31,036 nucleotides of DNA, taken from positions 1 to 31,036 of IMG/VR virus record IMGVR_UViG_3300020711_000353, one strand, 5' to 3'. The notes beneath the pieces were generated by a model, which saw only the letters and a list, made by a program, of their open reading frames with translations, did not search any database and was not told the origin of the DNA. The stretch is from a virus. Below, piece by piece: positions 14,820 to 22,281 of the stretch. The translations under genes were made by a program, and so were the position numbers. Numbering within the stretch: the stretch's first letter is position 1; each line of letters opens with the position of its first letter.

Positions 14820-16022
14820 TTAGTATCTAGACTTCTTTTCAATAATGATAGCTGGACGATTACTCATAGCAGCATTCATAAACGCAAGAACTACTTCTCT
14901 AGCATCGGTAGGTTCAATTACTGGAATAGTTACTGCAGTTTTGAGAACATCAGTAAAGTCTTGTGAGTGTGTAATACCAGAATAGAACGGACCAGAATCA
15001 GCAGACACTGCACGCACAATAACAGGCACTTTGAATTCACCGTGCGAGATTCTTTCAATCTTGTCTAAGTGGTTTACAATAGCATCCATAGCAACCATCA
15101 TAAAATCGTGACGTTCAAAATAAACAACTGGTTTAAAACCTTCAAATGACATACCGATAGCTAGACCCATCATCAAGTTTTCAGCAACAGGTGTTTCAAT
15201 TTTTTGTTCTGCTGGTACACCTTTCAATGTACCCATAGCATCACCTCTTGCTACGTTATAACCAATAAAGACAGCGCCTTCACTACCTAATTTTGTCATA
15301 ACTTGTTCCATAGTATCCTTATACGAAGCACCTTCAGTATCTACAGGAGGATTCAAATATTCATATGGTTCAAGAGGTGGAAAGTACTCATCGTCAGTCT
15401 TTTTTACAGCTTGCGACAAGTCAATCATACCGGGTTTACGTGCATGTGGGTAAGTGATGTCATATTGATATTTCTTTACACACTTAAAAGGCCATTCAAA
15501 ATGAGCAGTGCTACCCCAACGTTCTTCATTGGTTGCTTCTACTGAACGGTTGTTAGCTTCAATCACAAAGGTACATGGTAGATCCATGCCTTCTACATAA
15601 CGAGCAGCTTCGAACAAGTGACCATTGTCTTCTGTACCATCTCCAACAAAACACCAGACCTTTTGGTCAGATCCCTTTTTCTTTAGAGCAAGAGCAATAC
15701 CAGCTGCGATAGCAGGTGTACCACCAATGATTGCGGAACAGAAGAAATTACGTTCTCTGTCATAAACAAACATACTTCGTCCATTAAGGATGCGATTTTC
15801 CAATACATCCTCAGGGATACCGTGTAGTAGAGCGTGATAGTGGCTACGGTGATTACTAATAACGTAATCACCTTCCTTGATATCCTTAAAGATATCAATT
15901 AGCTGTTCTTCATTGCCACCTGATAGGTGAAACAAGAATGGCAATTTATTATCTAAGTAAAGATCACCAATTCTATTCTCAAAAGCAATTAGCTCTTCAG
16001 GTGTCCAATTACGCTTATCCAT
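14820..16022 (-). CDS. Compact TPP-dependent E1-type enzyme, alpha and beta parts fused (400 aa)
   Basis: The first half is 2-oxoacid dehydrogenase E1-alpha-like. It has HRSHYHALLHG, GGTPAIAAGIALALKKKG, and the TPP/Mg signature GDGTEDNG...EANN. The second half is E1-beta or transketolase pyrimidine-domain-like (IETPVAENLMMGLAIGMSFEG, with the catalytic Glu). It ends right after this domain, so the transketolase C-terminal domain is missing. In separate-subunit E1 enzymes the two parts total over 600 residues. No lipoyl or E2 gene is nearby, so a role in respiration is unlikely. TPP carboligation or decarboxylation for a modified sugar is inferred from the operon. I start at MDKRNWTPEEL, right after the upstream stop. 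Confidence 0.85.
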   Translation of the reverse strand: MDKRNWTPEELIAFENRIGDLYLDNKLPFLFHLSGGNEEQLIDIFKDIKEGDYVISNHRSHYHALLHGIPEDVLENRILNGRSMFVYDRERNFFCSAIIGGTPAIAAGIALALKKKGSDQKVWCFVGDGTEDNGHLFEAARYVEGMDLPCTFVIEANNRSVEATNEERWGSTAHFEWPFKCVKKYQYDITYPHARKPGMIDLSQAVKKTDDEYFPPLEPYEYLNPPVDTEGASYKDTMEQVMTKLGSEGAVFIGYNVARGDAMGTLKGVPAEQKIETPVAENLMMGLAIGMSFEGFKPVVYFERHDFMMVAMDAIVNHLDKIERISHGEFKVPVIVRAVSADSGPFYSGITHSQDFTDVLKTAVTIPVIEPTDAREVVLAFMNAAMSNRPAIIIEKKSRY

Positions 16023-16023
16023 T

Positions 16024-17037
16024 TTATTTATCTTCCATTTCAATCATGATTCTACCGGCATTACCGTTCTTAAGTGTATCAAATGCTTTGTTAACATCAA
16101 ACAATTTATATTGATGAGTTACAATTTTATCAATATTAAGTTTACCATCTTTGTTGAGGTTGACATATCGGGGAATATCTTTCGAGGGATCTGTCTTGCC
16201 ACCTTGTGTAGCTTTGATGCTGAGTCCGTTGCCATTAAAGAAAGAAAGAGCGTTAGCGATCTCCAAAGATTCACCTGGTTTAGGTTGACCCACTAGGATC
16301 ATTCTACCATTGTTAGATAGATAACCAAAACTCTTTTTGATTGCATCAATGTTGCCCGTAGTATCAATTACTACGTCTACTTTTCCATCAAATTCATATT
16401 TGTTACTAAAGAACTTGTCAGCACCAGCATCAAACGATAACCATGCTTTATCTTCTTTATTATCAATAGCAACAATTGGATTCACACCACGTAAAACTGC
16501 ACCTTGGATTAGGTTTAGACCAACTCCACCAGTACCTATGATAGCAACGCTTTCACCAATCTTAAAATCACACTCATTGTCAATAATGCCAAGTGCAGTA
16601 GTTAAACTACATCCAAGAAGGGCAGCAAAATGATTGGGAGTATCAATAGGAACTGCAGTAAGTCTATTTTCTGAAACTATAGAGTATTCACTTAGTGTGG
16701 TAACCTTACCACTACTGATAGTCTTGCCATTAAGTACATATTCTGGGAACGGAGCTTCAATTCCATTTCCTACACGCCAATGCATGACTACTTTGTCACC
16801 AGGTTTAACAGTGGTAACACCATCACCAATTTCTTGTACAATGCCACAGCCTTCGTGACCCATAAGGTGAGGTAAAAATTTACCATTACCTTTATTGCCA
16901 TTAATCTCATGTAACTGAGAACCACAGATACCGCTAACAAGTACCTTTACAAGCACTTGGCCAACTTTCAATGATGTAAGTTCTATGTCTTCTACTGATA
17001 GTGGAGCGTTTAACTCTCTTAGAATAGCAGCTTTCAT
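16024..17037 (-). CDS. Zinc-dependent medium-chain alcohol dehydrogenase (337 aa)
   Basis: This is an MDR-superfamily oxidoreductase with GICGSQLHE near residue 38 (catalytic zinc Cys), GHEGCG near 60, and the Rossmann motif GTGGVGLN near 168. The four-Cys structural zinc lobe that normally follows the GHE region is absent: that stretch reads HWRVGNGIEAPFPEY. This occurs in some MDR subfamilies. It likely oxidises or reduces a polyol or sugar alcohol for the neighbouring TPP enzyme. The ATG overlaps the stop of the glycosyltransferase-like gene (TAATG). Confidence 0.88.
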   Translation of the reverse strand: MKAAILRELNAPLSVEDIELTSLKVGQVLVKVLVSGICGSQLHEINGNKGNGKFLPHLMGHEGCGIVQEIGDGVTTVKPGDKVVMHWRVGNGIEAPFPEYVLNGKTISSGKVTTLSEYSIVSENRLTAVPIDTPNHFAALLGCSLTTALGIIDNECDFKIGESVAIIGTGGVGLNLIQGAVLRGVNPIVAIDNKEDKAWLSFDAGADKFFSNKYEFDGKVDVVIDTTGNIDAIKKSFGYLSNNGRMILVGQPKPGESLEIANALSFFNGNGLSIKATQGGKTDPSKDIPRYVNLNKDGKLNIDKIVTHQYKLFDVNKAFDTLKNGNAGRIMIEMEDK

Positions 17038-17870
17038 TAGATCAACTCGTAAAGTGACTTGATAGTACGGAATTTGTCGTTAAGGTCAAATGTTCTAGCC
17101 ATATCACGGTAAGGAACATTTGTATTAACACGATCAAGCAAAGATATAAAATTTTCAACTGTTTTCATGCTTTCATTATTCACAGAAGCGATAAATGGTG
17201 CATTTGGTACACCGATAATGTTTTTGCAACGCTTAGCAAGTTTACCAATGTCAATTAAGTTTAGATTGTAATCTTGCGTGCTACGATATCCATCAACTTT
17301 GACGGTTGTGATGACGTTATGACCTTCATTGTTCAGTTTTTTTAACAATGCAGCAAAACTCTTGTCTTGCTCTTCTCTAGACATCCGAAGGATAGGGCTA
17401 ACAGGGTAACCATTAATAATCAAGTAGTCAAAGTCTTCATCCAATACATCTTTTGCAAAACATGGTTCATTTAGAATAGTTTCTTCAATAGAATCAAATG
17501 GTTGTTGCAGATGTGGCAGTTGTTTAGCTAGGTAATTACCAATTTCGTATGACCACATAAAATAACTGCTCAATGTGCTATCTTGCTTTGATACGTGGTG
17601 TGATTCATAAAGACTGTCACCAAGTATGGCATGACACCATAAGTCAATAGAGTAACGTGGGTGTGGCATATCAACAAATTTAATATTTTTATCAAGTATT
17701 AGTTCTGCTAGCTGTTCTCGGTAATTAACAGGAATAAAAACTTTAGCATTAATCTGTGGATTCTTTTCGCACAACTTGTTTACTACGTGCAATGCTACAA
17801 TACAATCACCGTAGCCTTTATCACAGTGGAAATACAAATCGTTAGTCAACAAAAGATCTAGATTTGGCAT
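17037..17870 (-). CDS. GT9/heptosyltransferase-like protein (277 aa)
   Basis: The N-terminus contains FHCDKGYGDCIVALHVVNKL, resembling the GDxxxxxPxxxxL opening of GT9 heptosyltransferases. Near the C-terminus CKNIIGVPNAPFIASV corresponds to their donor-binding motif (G-x-x-t/n-g/a-p). The two-domain GT-B arrangement is plausible at this length, although it is shorter than typical enzymes (about 320-350 aa). It heads the heptose-nucleotide operon, which suits an enzyme that transfers the product. No export or anchoring signal is seen. Similarity is at motif level only, so an unrelated GT-B-fold protein remains possible. Confidence 0.6.
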   Translation of the reverse strand: MPNLDLLLTNDLYFHCDKGYGDCIVALHVVNKLCEKNPQINAKVFIPVNYREQLAELILDKNIKFVDMPHPRYSIDLWCHAILGDSLYESHHVSKQDSTLSSYFMWSYEIGNYLAKQLPHLQQPFDSIEETILNEPCFAKDVLDEDFDYLIINGYPVSPILRMSREEQDKSFAALLKKLNNEGHNVITTVKVDGYRSTQDYNLNLIDIGKLAKRCKNIIGVPNAPFIASVNNESMKTVENFISLLDRVNTNVPYRDMARTFDLNDKFRTIKSLYELI

Positions 17871-17941
17871 TTATATAACTTTATCGCAGACCAGAGATGA
17901 TTGTGGTGATTTGAGCAACATTATTATTCTTTCTAATAAAG
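17871..17941 (-). other. Short spacer between tRNA-Asp and the sugar operon
   Basis: These 71 bases hold no ORF. On the coding strand a TTATATAA stretch immediately precedes the ATG of the GT-like gene, and no Shine-Dalgarno is visible. I see no convincing promoter or terminator, so read-through from the promoter at 18543-18571 is the simplest source of the operon mRNA. Confidence 0.4.
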
Positions 17942-18019
17942 TGGCGATCTCGATGGGACTTGAACCCACGACCCCTTCCGTGACAGGGAAGTGCTCTAAC
18001 CAAACTGAGCTACGAGACC
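17942..18019 (-). tRNA. tRNA-Asp (anticodon GTC)
   Basis: The acceptor is GGTCTCG/CGAGATC with one G-U pair. The anticodon loop is CTGTCAC in a TTCC/GGAA stem, the D-loop is standard, the T-loop is TTCAAGT, the discriminator is G, and CCA is encoded. It lies 7 bases after the holin-like stop, again between two protein-coding blocks. Confidence 0.93.
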
Positions 18020-18026
18020 AGAAGAA

Positions 18027-18365
18027 TTACTTCTTCTTGGGTGTAGCTTTCTTGGCAGCTTGTACTTTCTTGGCAGCAGCCTTAACTGGAGTAGGTACTA
18101 CTTTTGGCTCCGATGAAGGCAAAACCTTTGGTGCTGCAGGTTGTGGTAGTGTTCCAAGAAGCCAACCAAACTTAGGGTATTTCTTTTCTAGTGTACTAAT
18201 TGCTGTGTAATACAGACCAGAAACAACAGGTGTCAACACAGCGAATGTACCGGTGTTCAACTTACCCCACTTGGATGTACCCCAAGCAATAAGAGCACCA
18301 ACAATGGCTGCAACAAATGCACGACCTGTTGCTCTTGTTGTAGTTGTATTAAGTGGACTTGACAT
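18027..18365 (-). CDS. Holin-like two-TM protein (112 aa)
   Basis: Two hydrophobic segments are visible: residues of about 16-33 (FVAAIVGALIAWGTSKW) and about 42-60 (FAVLTPVVSGLYYTAI). They are joined by a short turn. A long C-terminal tail follows, rich in Pro, Ala and Lys, ending KKATPKKK. This architecture (short N-terminus, two helices, basic tail) is typical of small phage holins. The nearby permuted-papain amidase could be the matching lysis enzyme. It follows a 56-aa protein and precedes tRNA-Asp. Holin function is inferred from topology only; another small membrane protein is possible. Confidence 0.6.
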   Translation of the reverse strand: MSSPLNTTTTRATGRAFVAAIVGALIAWGTSKWGKLNTGTFAVLTPVVSGLYYTAISTLEKKYPKFGWLLGTLPQPAAPKVLPSSEPKVVPTPVKAAAKKVQAAKKATPKKK

Positions 18366-18535
18366 TATTCTTTCTCCTTATTATTGGTGAATTTGACGGA
18401 TACCTGAACACCATTAACTTGAGTACGTAGGCTGTTGAGAAGTCCAGCGATAGTTTCGCTGATCTCTTGGCTTGCGAGCTCGTCGCTTTGGGTATTACGG
18501 GCATCATAACTTATGGATATAACAGCTTTTTTCAT
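18365..18535 (-). CDS. Small hypothetical protein, leaderless (56 aa)
   Basis: The protein runs from MKKAVISISYDARN to FTNNKEKE, with an alternating beta-strand pattern, a helical middle and a VQVSVKF strand. It is probably a small alpha/beta domain, family unknown. No ribosome site precedes the ATG at 18535. Instead a -10 TATATT ends 7 bases before it, so the mRNA should start at or next to the ATG. An in-frame TTG at 18571 overlaps the -35 and is rejected. Its stop overlaps the holin-like start. Confidence 0.75.
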   Translation of the reverse strand: MKKAVISISYDARNTQSDELASQEISETIAGLLNSLRTQVNGVQVSVKFTNNKEKE

Positions 18536-18542
18536 AAGAATG

Positions 18543-18571
18543 AATATAATGCATATTTTTGTAAAAGTCAA
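18543..18571 (-). promoter_or_regulatory. Promoter, TTGACT-N17-TATATT, leaderless
   Basis: The -35 TTGACT is at 18566-18571 and the -10 TATATT at 18543-18548, with an ideal 17-bp spacer. The ATG A at 18535 is the eighth base after the -10, where transcription normally starts. It likely drives the 56-aa gene, the holin-like gene, tRNA-Asp and the sugar operon. Confidence 0.7.
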
Positions 18572-18585
18572 GCTTTTTACAAAAA
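18556..18585. promoter_or_regulatory. Inverted repeat over the -35 (operator candidate)
   Basis: Arms TTTTTGTAAAA and TTTTACAAAAA are perfectly complementary over 11 bp with an 8-bp spacer. The spacer and one arm contain the -35 element. There is no GC-rich stem or trailing U-tract on either strand, so it looks more like a repressor or activator site than a terminator. Confidence 0.5.
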
Positions 18586-18592
18586 ATTATTA

Positions 18593-19126
18593 TTATGCAA
18601 TAATATTGAAAGAAGCAGCTAAATCAGCTGGCATCATTTGATATGGGTTTCTATCAAATATGACACCACCGGCCCACAATGATTGAGCTACTACTGCACT
18701 GCAAATCATTGTGTTGTTATTTGTAAATTGCAACTTAATACCTGTGATTAAATCCAGGGTAATACTGACTATGGTAAAGAAACCATACTTATCCTTAATA
18801 AAGCTTTTGCAAGCAGACACCGTTTGATCACGGCTTTGTTTGTTAAGCTTTGTTGTGACGTAGTAATACTCTACATCAGCATACTCACTAATATTGCTAG
18901 TTATTACTCCACGTCCTACTGCCTCAACAATGGTTCCATCTTCGCCAACAATCATTGCAGCATGATTCCATCGAGAAAATGGCTTCATTTTACCATGATA
19001 TCTAATAAATTGACCAAATCGAATTAACTTGGCTAAGACACCTGTAGTTGATACCAAAATAAAGTCTCCTGGGACATATTGTTTTGGATCTTCACCTGCG
19101 GCATATATCTTATATGTCGAAGTCAT
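18593..19126 (-). CDS. Permuted papain-fold (YiiX/NlpC-P60-like) amidase (177 aa)
   Basis: The protein follows the order of circularly permuted NlpC/P60 enzymes. A VPGDFILVST strand leads to the catalytic His in WNHAAMIV (about H55), Glu in TIVEAVGRGV (about E68), and the nucleophile Cys late in MICSAVVAQSLW (about C142). PADLAASF near the end is also typical. These enzymes cleave amide or ester bonds in peptides, peptidoglycan or lipids. Near a holin-like gene it may be a lysis or cell-wall enzyme. No signal peptide or wall-binding domain is seen. The ATG lies within the last codons of the upstream gene with AAGG eight bases before it. Confidence 0.8.
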   Translation of the reverse strand: MTSTYKIYAAGEDPKQYVPGDFILVSTTGVLAKLIRFGQFIRYHGKMKPFSRWNHAAMIVGEDGTIVEAVGRGVITSNISEYADVEYYYVTTKLNKQSRDQTVSACKSFIKDKYGFFTIVSITLDLITGIKLQFTNNNTMICSAVVAQSLWAGGVIFDRNPYQMMPADLAASFNIIA

Positions 19127-20195
19127 TTATATCGCCTTCATAATCGTATGTTTCATTAATTCCAAAGAAGGATCCGTAAGCTGCACCACCTAGCGGATGC
19201 TCACCGACACCCAACATATCTAATGTTGATCCATATTCTCTTTTAATACCTTGTTCATCTTCTTCTTCTTTATTATCTATCACAGATGCTGTAATACCAG
19301 CAAGTGGTGCTGATGAAGATGACAAATCATAATCTTTGTTGCGTTCTACACCTAGTTGTGTACCTTGTTCATTACCAGGTTGAGTTACAAACCAGCTAGC
19401 ACCGCTTATAGGGGCTCCTCCGCCAATTCCGGTACCTGGGTTAGCCTTCTCATGCAATCCACCGTCTCTAGGTGGGTCTCCGACGCTTTGAAAGCCATTT
19501 GGTTTGTTAAGAGTAAAAGCACTACCTGCATCGGTATCAATAGCAATACGTTTAAAACCACCAAGAACGGCGGGAAGTGGACGATGTTGCTTTGCACCAG
19601 TTTCTAATTGATCTTGTGGACCAGTTTCTACTCTATTGGCATCACTAGTAAGATCAGCAGGTGTTAAACCATGTACAAAAGATTGGTCTTCCGAAATAAG
19701 GTCGGTGGGGTCTGCGTATTTAACGCTAGCGTGGTGTCCAAGAGTGTCATCTGGATCTGCATCGATTTGATACTTAGGAACACGGTTAAGAGGAGTGTTT
19801 AATTTTTCATCTACGCCAGTATTACCGGTATTAGGGTCAACATTGGGGGCAAAAGCTCCTACACTTCCTGCACCCGTAGAACGTTCACCAAAATCCATGA
19901 TTCCTGCTTGTGGCAGTCGTAGGATTTGGATTTTGCGAATAGCATCCTGAGCAGTAACGCTTTCAACAAATTGATTCCAAAGAATTTTATCTCTAGCAAG
20001 TGTTGATGTTAGCTCTGAGCCAAGTGATAGGGTAAGTATAAAACCTTCATCATGAACAGTTACTTCTGGATCTGCTTCGTAACCCTCAAATTGTGACATT
20101 ATAGAACGAATGATGCCTTCACGGTTGTCTTTAGTCACATAAGGATTAAAAACACAGCGAAAATTCTTCCTCTGTAGTCCAAGAGAATTGCTCAT
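19110..20195 (-). CDS. Hypothetical protein (361 aa)
   Basis: Unrecognised. Residues 1-105 look folded (QRKNFRCVFNPYVTKDNREG followed by beta-strand-like HDEGFILTLSLGSEL). From about 110 onward it is Gly/Pro/Asp/Asn-rich and low in hydrophobics, suggesting a long disordered region. The acidic C-terminus ends in YDYEGDINDFDI. The start lies three bases after the phosphoesterase stop with no clear ribosome site, so it is probably translationally coupled. A virion or tail-associated role is possible but nothing in the sequence proves it. Confidence 0.75.
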   Translation of the reverse strand: MSNSLGLQRKNFRCVFNPYVTKDNREGIIRSIMSQFEGYEADPEVTVHDEGFILTLSLGSELTSTLARDKILWNQFVESVTAQDAIRKIQILRLPQAGIMDFGERSTGAGSVGAFAPNVDPNTGNTGVDEKLNTPLNRVPKYQIDADPDDTLGHHASVKYADPTDLISEDQSFVHGLTPADLTSDANRVETGPQDQLETGAKQHRPLPAVLGGFKRIAIDTDAGSAFTLNKPNGFQSVGDPPRDGGLHEKANPGTGIGGGAPISGASWFVTQPGNEQGTQLGVERNKDYDLSSSSAPLAGITASVIDNKEEEDEQGIKREYGSTLDMLGVGEHPLGGAAYGSFFGINETYDYEGDINDFDI

Positions 20196-20198
20196 ATA

Positions 20199-21077
20199 CT
20201 ACATACGCGGATACTTGAGCTTTTTAAACCGTTCTAGGCTAGTGCCTTCATATCTACGACATAAGTAATCAAGGGAAACAAACATTGGGTCATAGCTTCC
20301 GCCATTAACTTGATGTTTAACGACAATACCACGCCAGTGAGCATTACCCTGAGGTCCTTTGTAGTTTTCATCATGCAGATAACAAGCACCTGCTACGAGG
20401 CCATGTTGGGATCGTGCTCCACCATCTCTACCATCACCATTTACATATCTCAGACCATAGAGAAGAGTCTGCTGGTGCCCCATAGTAAAAGAATGACCAA
20501 TGCTCTTAAGACGACCATCGATTGTTCCACCATAAGGATTACCCGTCATTGGGTTATAAAAGAAGTGACTGTAAGCTACGCCATCAAGCCATAGAATTTC
20601 TTTGAATGGCTTTACTTGCCATCCAGTACGAGCGTAATCAAGGTCGTCTGTGCTAAACAATCCATCAATTTGAGCATCATTTTCAGTTGCACGGTTAATA
20701 CGGTCTTCGTGATTACCTAAAAGAATATGACGCTCTGGATTCCATTTTGCGTGCTTAGTCTTACGTTGTTGATCATTGTAATCGTAAATAGGTTGATTAA
20801 GAATACGCCATGCTTCGTTAGCAGATTCAATGTCTTGAACTACTCTGCGACCTTCCATGCTCTTCTTTCCTTTATCATACAATGAAAGAGCTGGCATATC
20901 TGCATGGTCACCTAGGTGAATAATCTTAATATTCTTGTTGCGATATTCCTCAACGATAAACATTCCAATCCAATTCAGGTGGTCTGTAGGAACACCGTCC
21001 TTGGCTTGAGTATCTGGAATTACAATGTGTACAACTGGTTCGGTTTCTACTTGCAATTCTTTTTTCTTAAGGTTCAC
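20199..21077 (-). CDS. Calcineurin-like metallophosphoesterase (292 aa)
   Basis: The metal-binding motifs are in order: IPDTQ (Asp22), HLGDHAD (Asp57), LLGNHEDR (Asn122, His123), then later His residues in YSHFFYN and FTMGHQQ. The final motif reads GHQQ instead of the common GHTH, so one metal-ligand position is altered. Members hydrolyse phosphomono- or diesters, and many phages carry one, possibly acting on nucleic acid ends or cyclic nucleotides. It starts at GTG with AAGGA five bases upstream. The DTQ variant of motif I is common in phage homologues. Confidence 0.88.
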   Translation of the reverse strand: MNLKKKELQVETEPVVHIVIPDTQAKDGVPTDHLNWIGMFIVEEYRNKNIKIIHLGDHADMPALSLYDKGKKSMEGRRVVQDIESANEAWRILNQPIYDYNDQQRKTKHAKWNPERHILLGNHEDRINRATENDAQIDGLFSTDDLDYARTGWQVKPFKEILWLDGVAYSHFFYNPMTGNPYGGTIDGRLKSIGHSFTMGHQQTLLYGLRYVNGDGRDGGARSQHGLVAGACYLHDENYKGPQGNAHWRGIVVKHQVNGGSYDPMFVSLDYLCRRYEGTSLERFKKLKYPRM

Positions 21078-21089
21078 ATTATTCCTTAA

Positions 21090-21254
21090 CTATTCGTTAA
21101 CATCATTCGCGTCAAGGTCCAAAACATCCTGAGTTTTTTCACCATCTTTAATGTCCAACAAATTACGTGTATCTTTTGTTGTTACAATTGGTGAAGTTGG
21201 GCTATCAGTCAAAGCGTTGGAACCTTTACTGGGTTGTGTACTATACCTAATCAT
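21090..21254 (-). CDS. Small hypothetical protein (54 aa)
   Basis: It begins MIRYSTQPSKGS with AGAAAGG upstream at good spacing. A TTG start nine codons earlier is less likely. The protein is polar and ends in an acidic stretch (LDLDANDVNE). The IRYS opening resembles IRYAS and IRYSA segments in two other small proteins here. No family is known. Confidence 0.6.
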   Translation of the reverse strand: MIRYSTQPSKGSNALTDSPTSPIVTTKDTRNLLDIKDGEKTQDVLDLDANDVNE

Positions 21255-21546
21255 TATTGCACCTTTCTTTGTGTCTGTCAAACCTTAATTGCAAAGTTTC
21301 TAAAATATTTTTTATTGCTTTATTTTTATCTTTGGATAGAGTATTTTTCCAAATTGTTGAATTTGATGGATTAATAACAATTTTACCTTCATGACGATTG
21401 CCATTGGTTAAAAGGAATGCATCATATGATATATCGCATTTATCGCATTTAATAGTCTTAATTATTTCATATTCTACTTCATATGAAAAATCAACATTAC
21501 CTTTGTTTATAGTAATGCCTTCTGGCAAACCTTCAATTTCACTCAT
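21247..21546 (-). CDS. Small CxxC protein (99 aa)
   Basis: The ATG at 21546 overlaps the preceding stop as ATGAGTGA, so I prefer it to a TTG eight codons earlier. The protein holds one CDKC knuckle at about residues 34-37 and a terminal RHKERC, which could together form a zinc site. The rest has beta strands (VEYEIIKTIK) and a Lys-rich helix. It is unrecognised and translated in series with its neighbours. Confidence 0.65.
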   Translation of the reverse strand: MSEIEGLPEGITINKGNVDFSYEVEYEIIKTIKCDKCDISYDAFLLTNGNRHEGKIVINPSNSTIWKNTLSKDKNKAIKNILETLQLRFDRHKERCNND

Positions 21547-21772
21547 GCGTTTTAAAGGCCAAAATTCCAAGATCTTTTAGATACTCTTCAGGAGTAATAT
21601 TAGTAACTTGTGAAAGAAGATTCAATAAACTCAATACTACACCCGTTAAACAGCTGAATAGCGCCAGAGGGTCGCTTTCTAATACCATTTCATAAGCTAC
21701 ATCTTCTTGTTCACTAGTTATTGCTGTGAGTAGAGCTACTACTAATCCAACATTTTCAGCAACATCATCCAT
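21539..21772 (-). CDS. Small hydrophobic-helix protein (77 aa)
   Basis: The ATG at 21772 follows the Dps stop by one base (TAATATG). A TTG 51 bases upstream, inside the Dps gene, is less likely. The protein has two hydrophobic helices, VGLVVALLTAI and ALFSCLTGVVLSLLNLL, separated by an acidic loop, and a C-terminal ITPEEYLKDLG. It may be helical and self-associating or weakly membrane-bound. No family is recognised. Confidence 0.6.
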   Translation of the reverse strand: MDDVAENVGLVVALLTAITSEQEDVAYEMVLESDPLALFSCLTGVVLSLLNLLSQVTNITPEEYLKDLGILAFKTHE

Positions 21773-21773
21773 A

Positions 21774-22280
21774 TTATTTACCGGATGCTTTAAGGAACCA
21801 ATTCCATTTCTGATGCATATCAATGCGTTCAGCTATAAAATTGGCGATGCCTTGTTGGTTGGACTTGTTTGCTAAGTCAAATGTTTTCATTAAAGTAATA
21901 ATGAGATCAGAGTTTAGCGCAATCAAATAATTTGTCAAGGCTTTAGCATCACTGGTTTGTTCATCAACTTCATTGAGGTTTGCTATTTTAACAAGATCAC
22001 TCATGTTATATTTTGCATATCCACCAAGTTTACGGATATTTTCAGCAATAGGATCAATACTATCGTAAACGTCGCTTACTATTTCATCAAATAATTTGTG
22101 GTATTCGTAAAAATCAATTCCTGTAACATTCCAATGGAATTCATGTACAGTGTGATAGAACAAGGCAACATCGGCAAGCAATTGTTGTAGTTGTTTAACG
22201 AGTGGTGGCTGGTTTGACTTTGGTGCACTGTCATCTTCTACAGCACCAACAACTCTAAACCCATTCCAGGAATCAGTCAT
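21774..22280 (-). CDS. dps: Dps-family ferritin-like protein (168 aa)
   Basis: The Dps signature is complete. From the ATG at 22280, His49 (in FHWNVTG), His61 and Asp65 (in YEYHKLFDE), Asp76 and Glu80 (in SIDPIAEN) reproduce the ferroxidase spacing of E. coli Dps (51, 63, 67, 78, 82) exactly. Dps assembles as 12-mers that oxidise and store iron and protect DNA from peroxide; some bind DNA. The N-terminal extension here is acidic and proline-containing rather than Lys-rich, so DNA binding through that tail is doubtful. A TTG start at 22307 would overlap the preceding gene; TAAC-ATG coupling favours 22280. In a phage it may protect DNA in infected cells, or be packaged. Confidence 0.9.
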   Translation of the reverse strand: MTDSWNGFRVVGAVEDDSAPKSNQPPLVKQLQQLLADVALFYHTVHEFHWNVTGIDFYEYHKLFDEIVSDVYDSIDPIAENIRKLGGYAKYNMSDLVKIANLNEVDEQTSDAKALTNYLIALNSDLIITLMKTFDLANKSNQQGIANFIAERIDMHQKWNWFLKASGK

Positions 22281-22281
22281 G

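Noticed and set aside
17911-18210. Plus-strand 99-aa ORF
   Set aside because: It runs through the tRNA-Asp gene and is antisense to the holin-like tail.
18556-18585. Intrinsic terminator
   Set aside because: The stem is almost entirely A-T and lacks a trailing U-tract on either strand; it overlaps a promoter instead.
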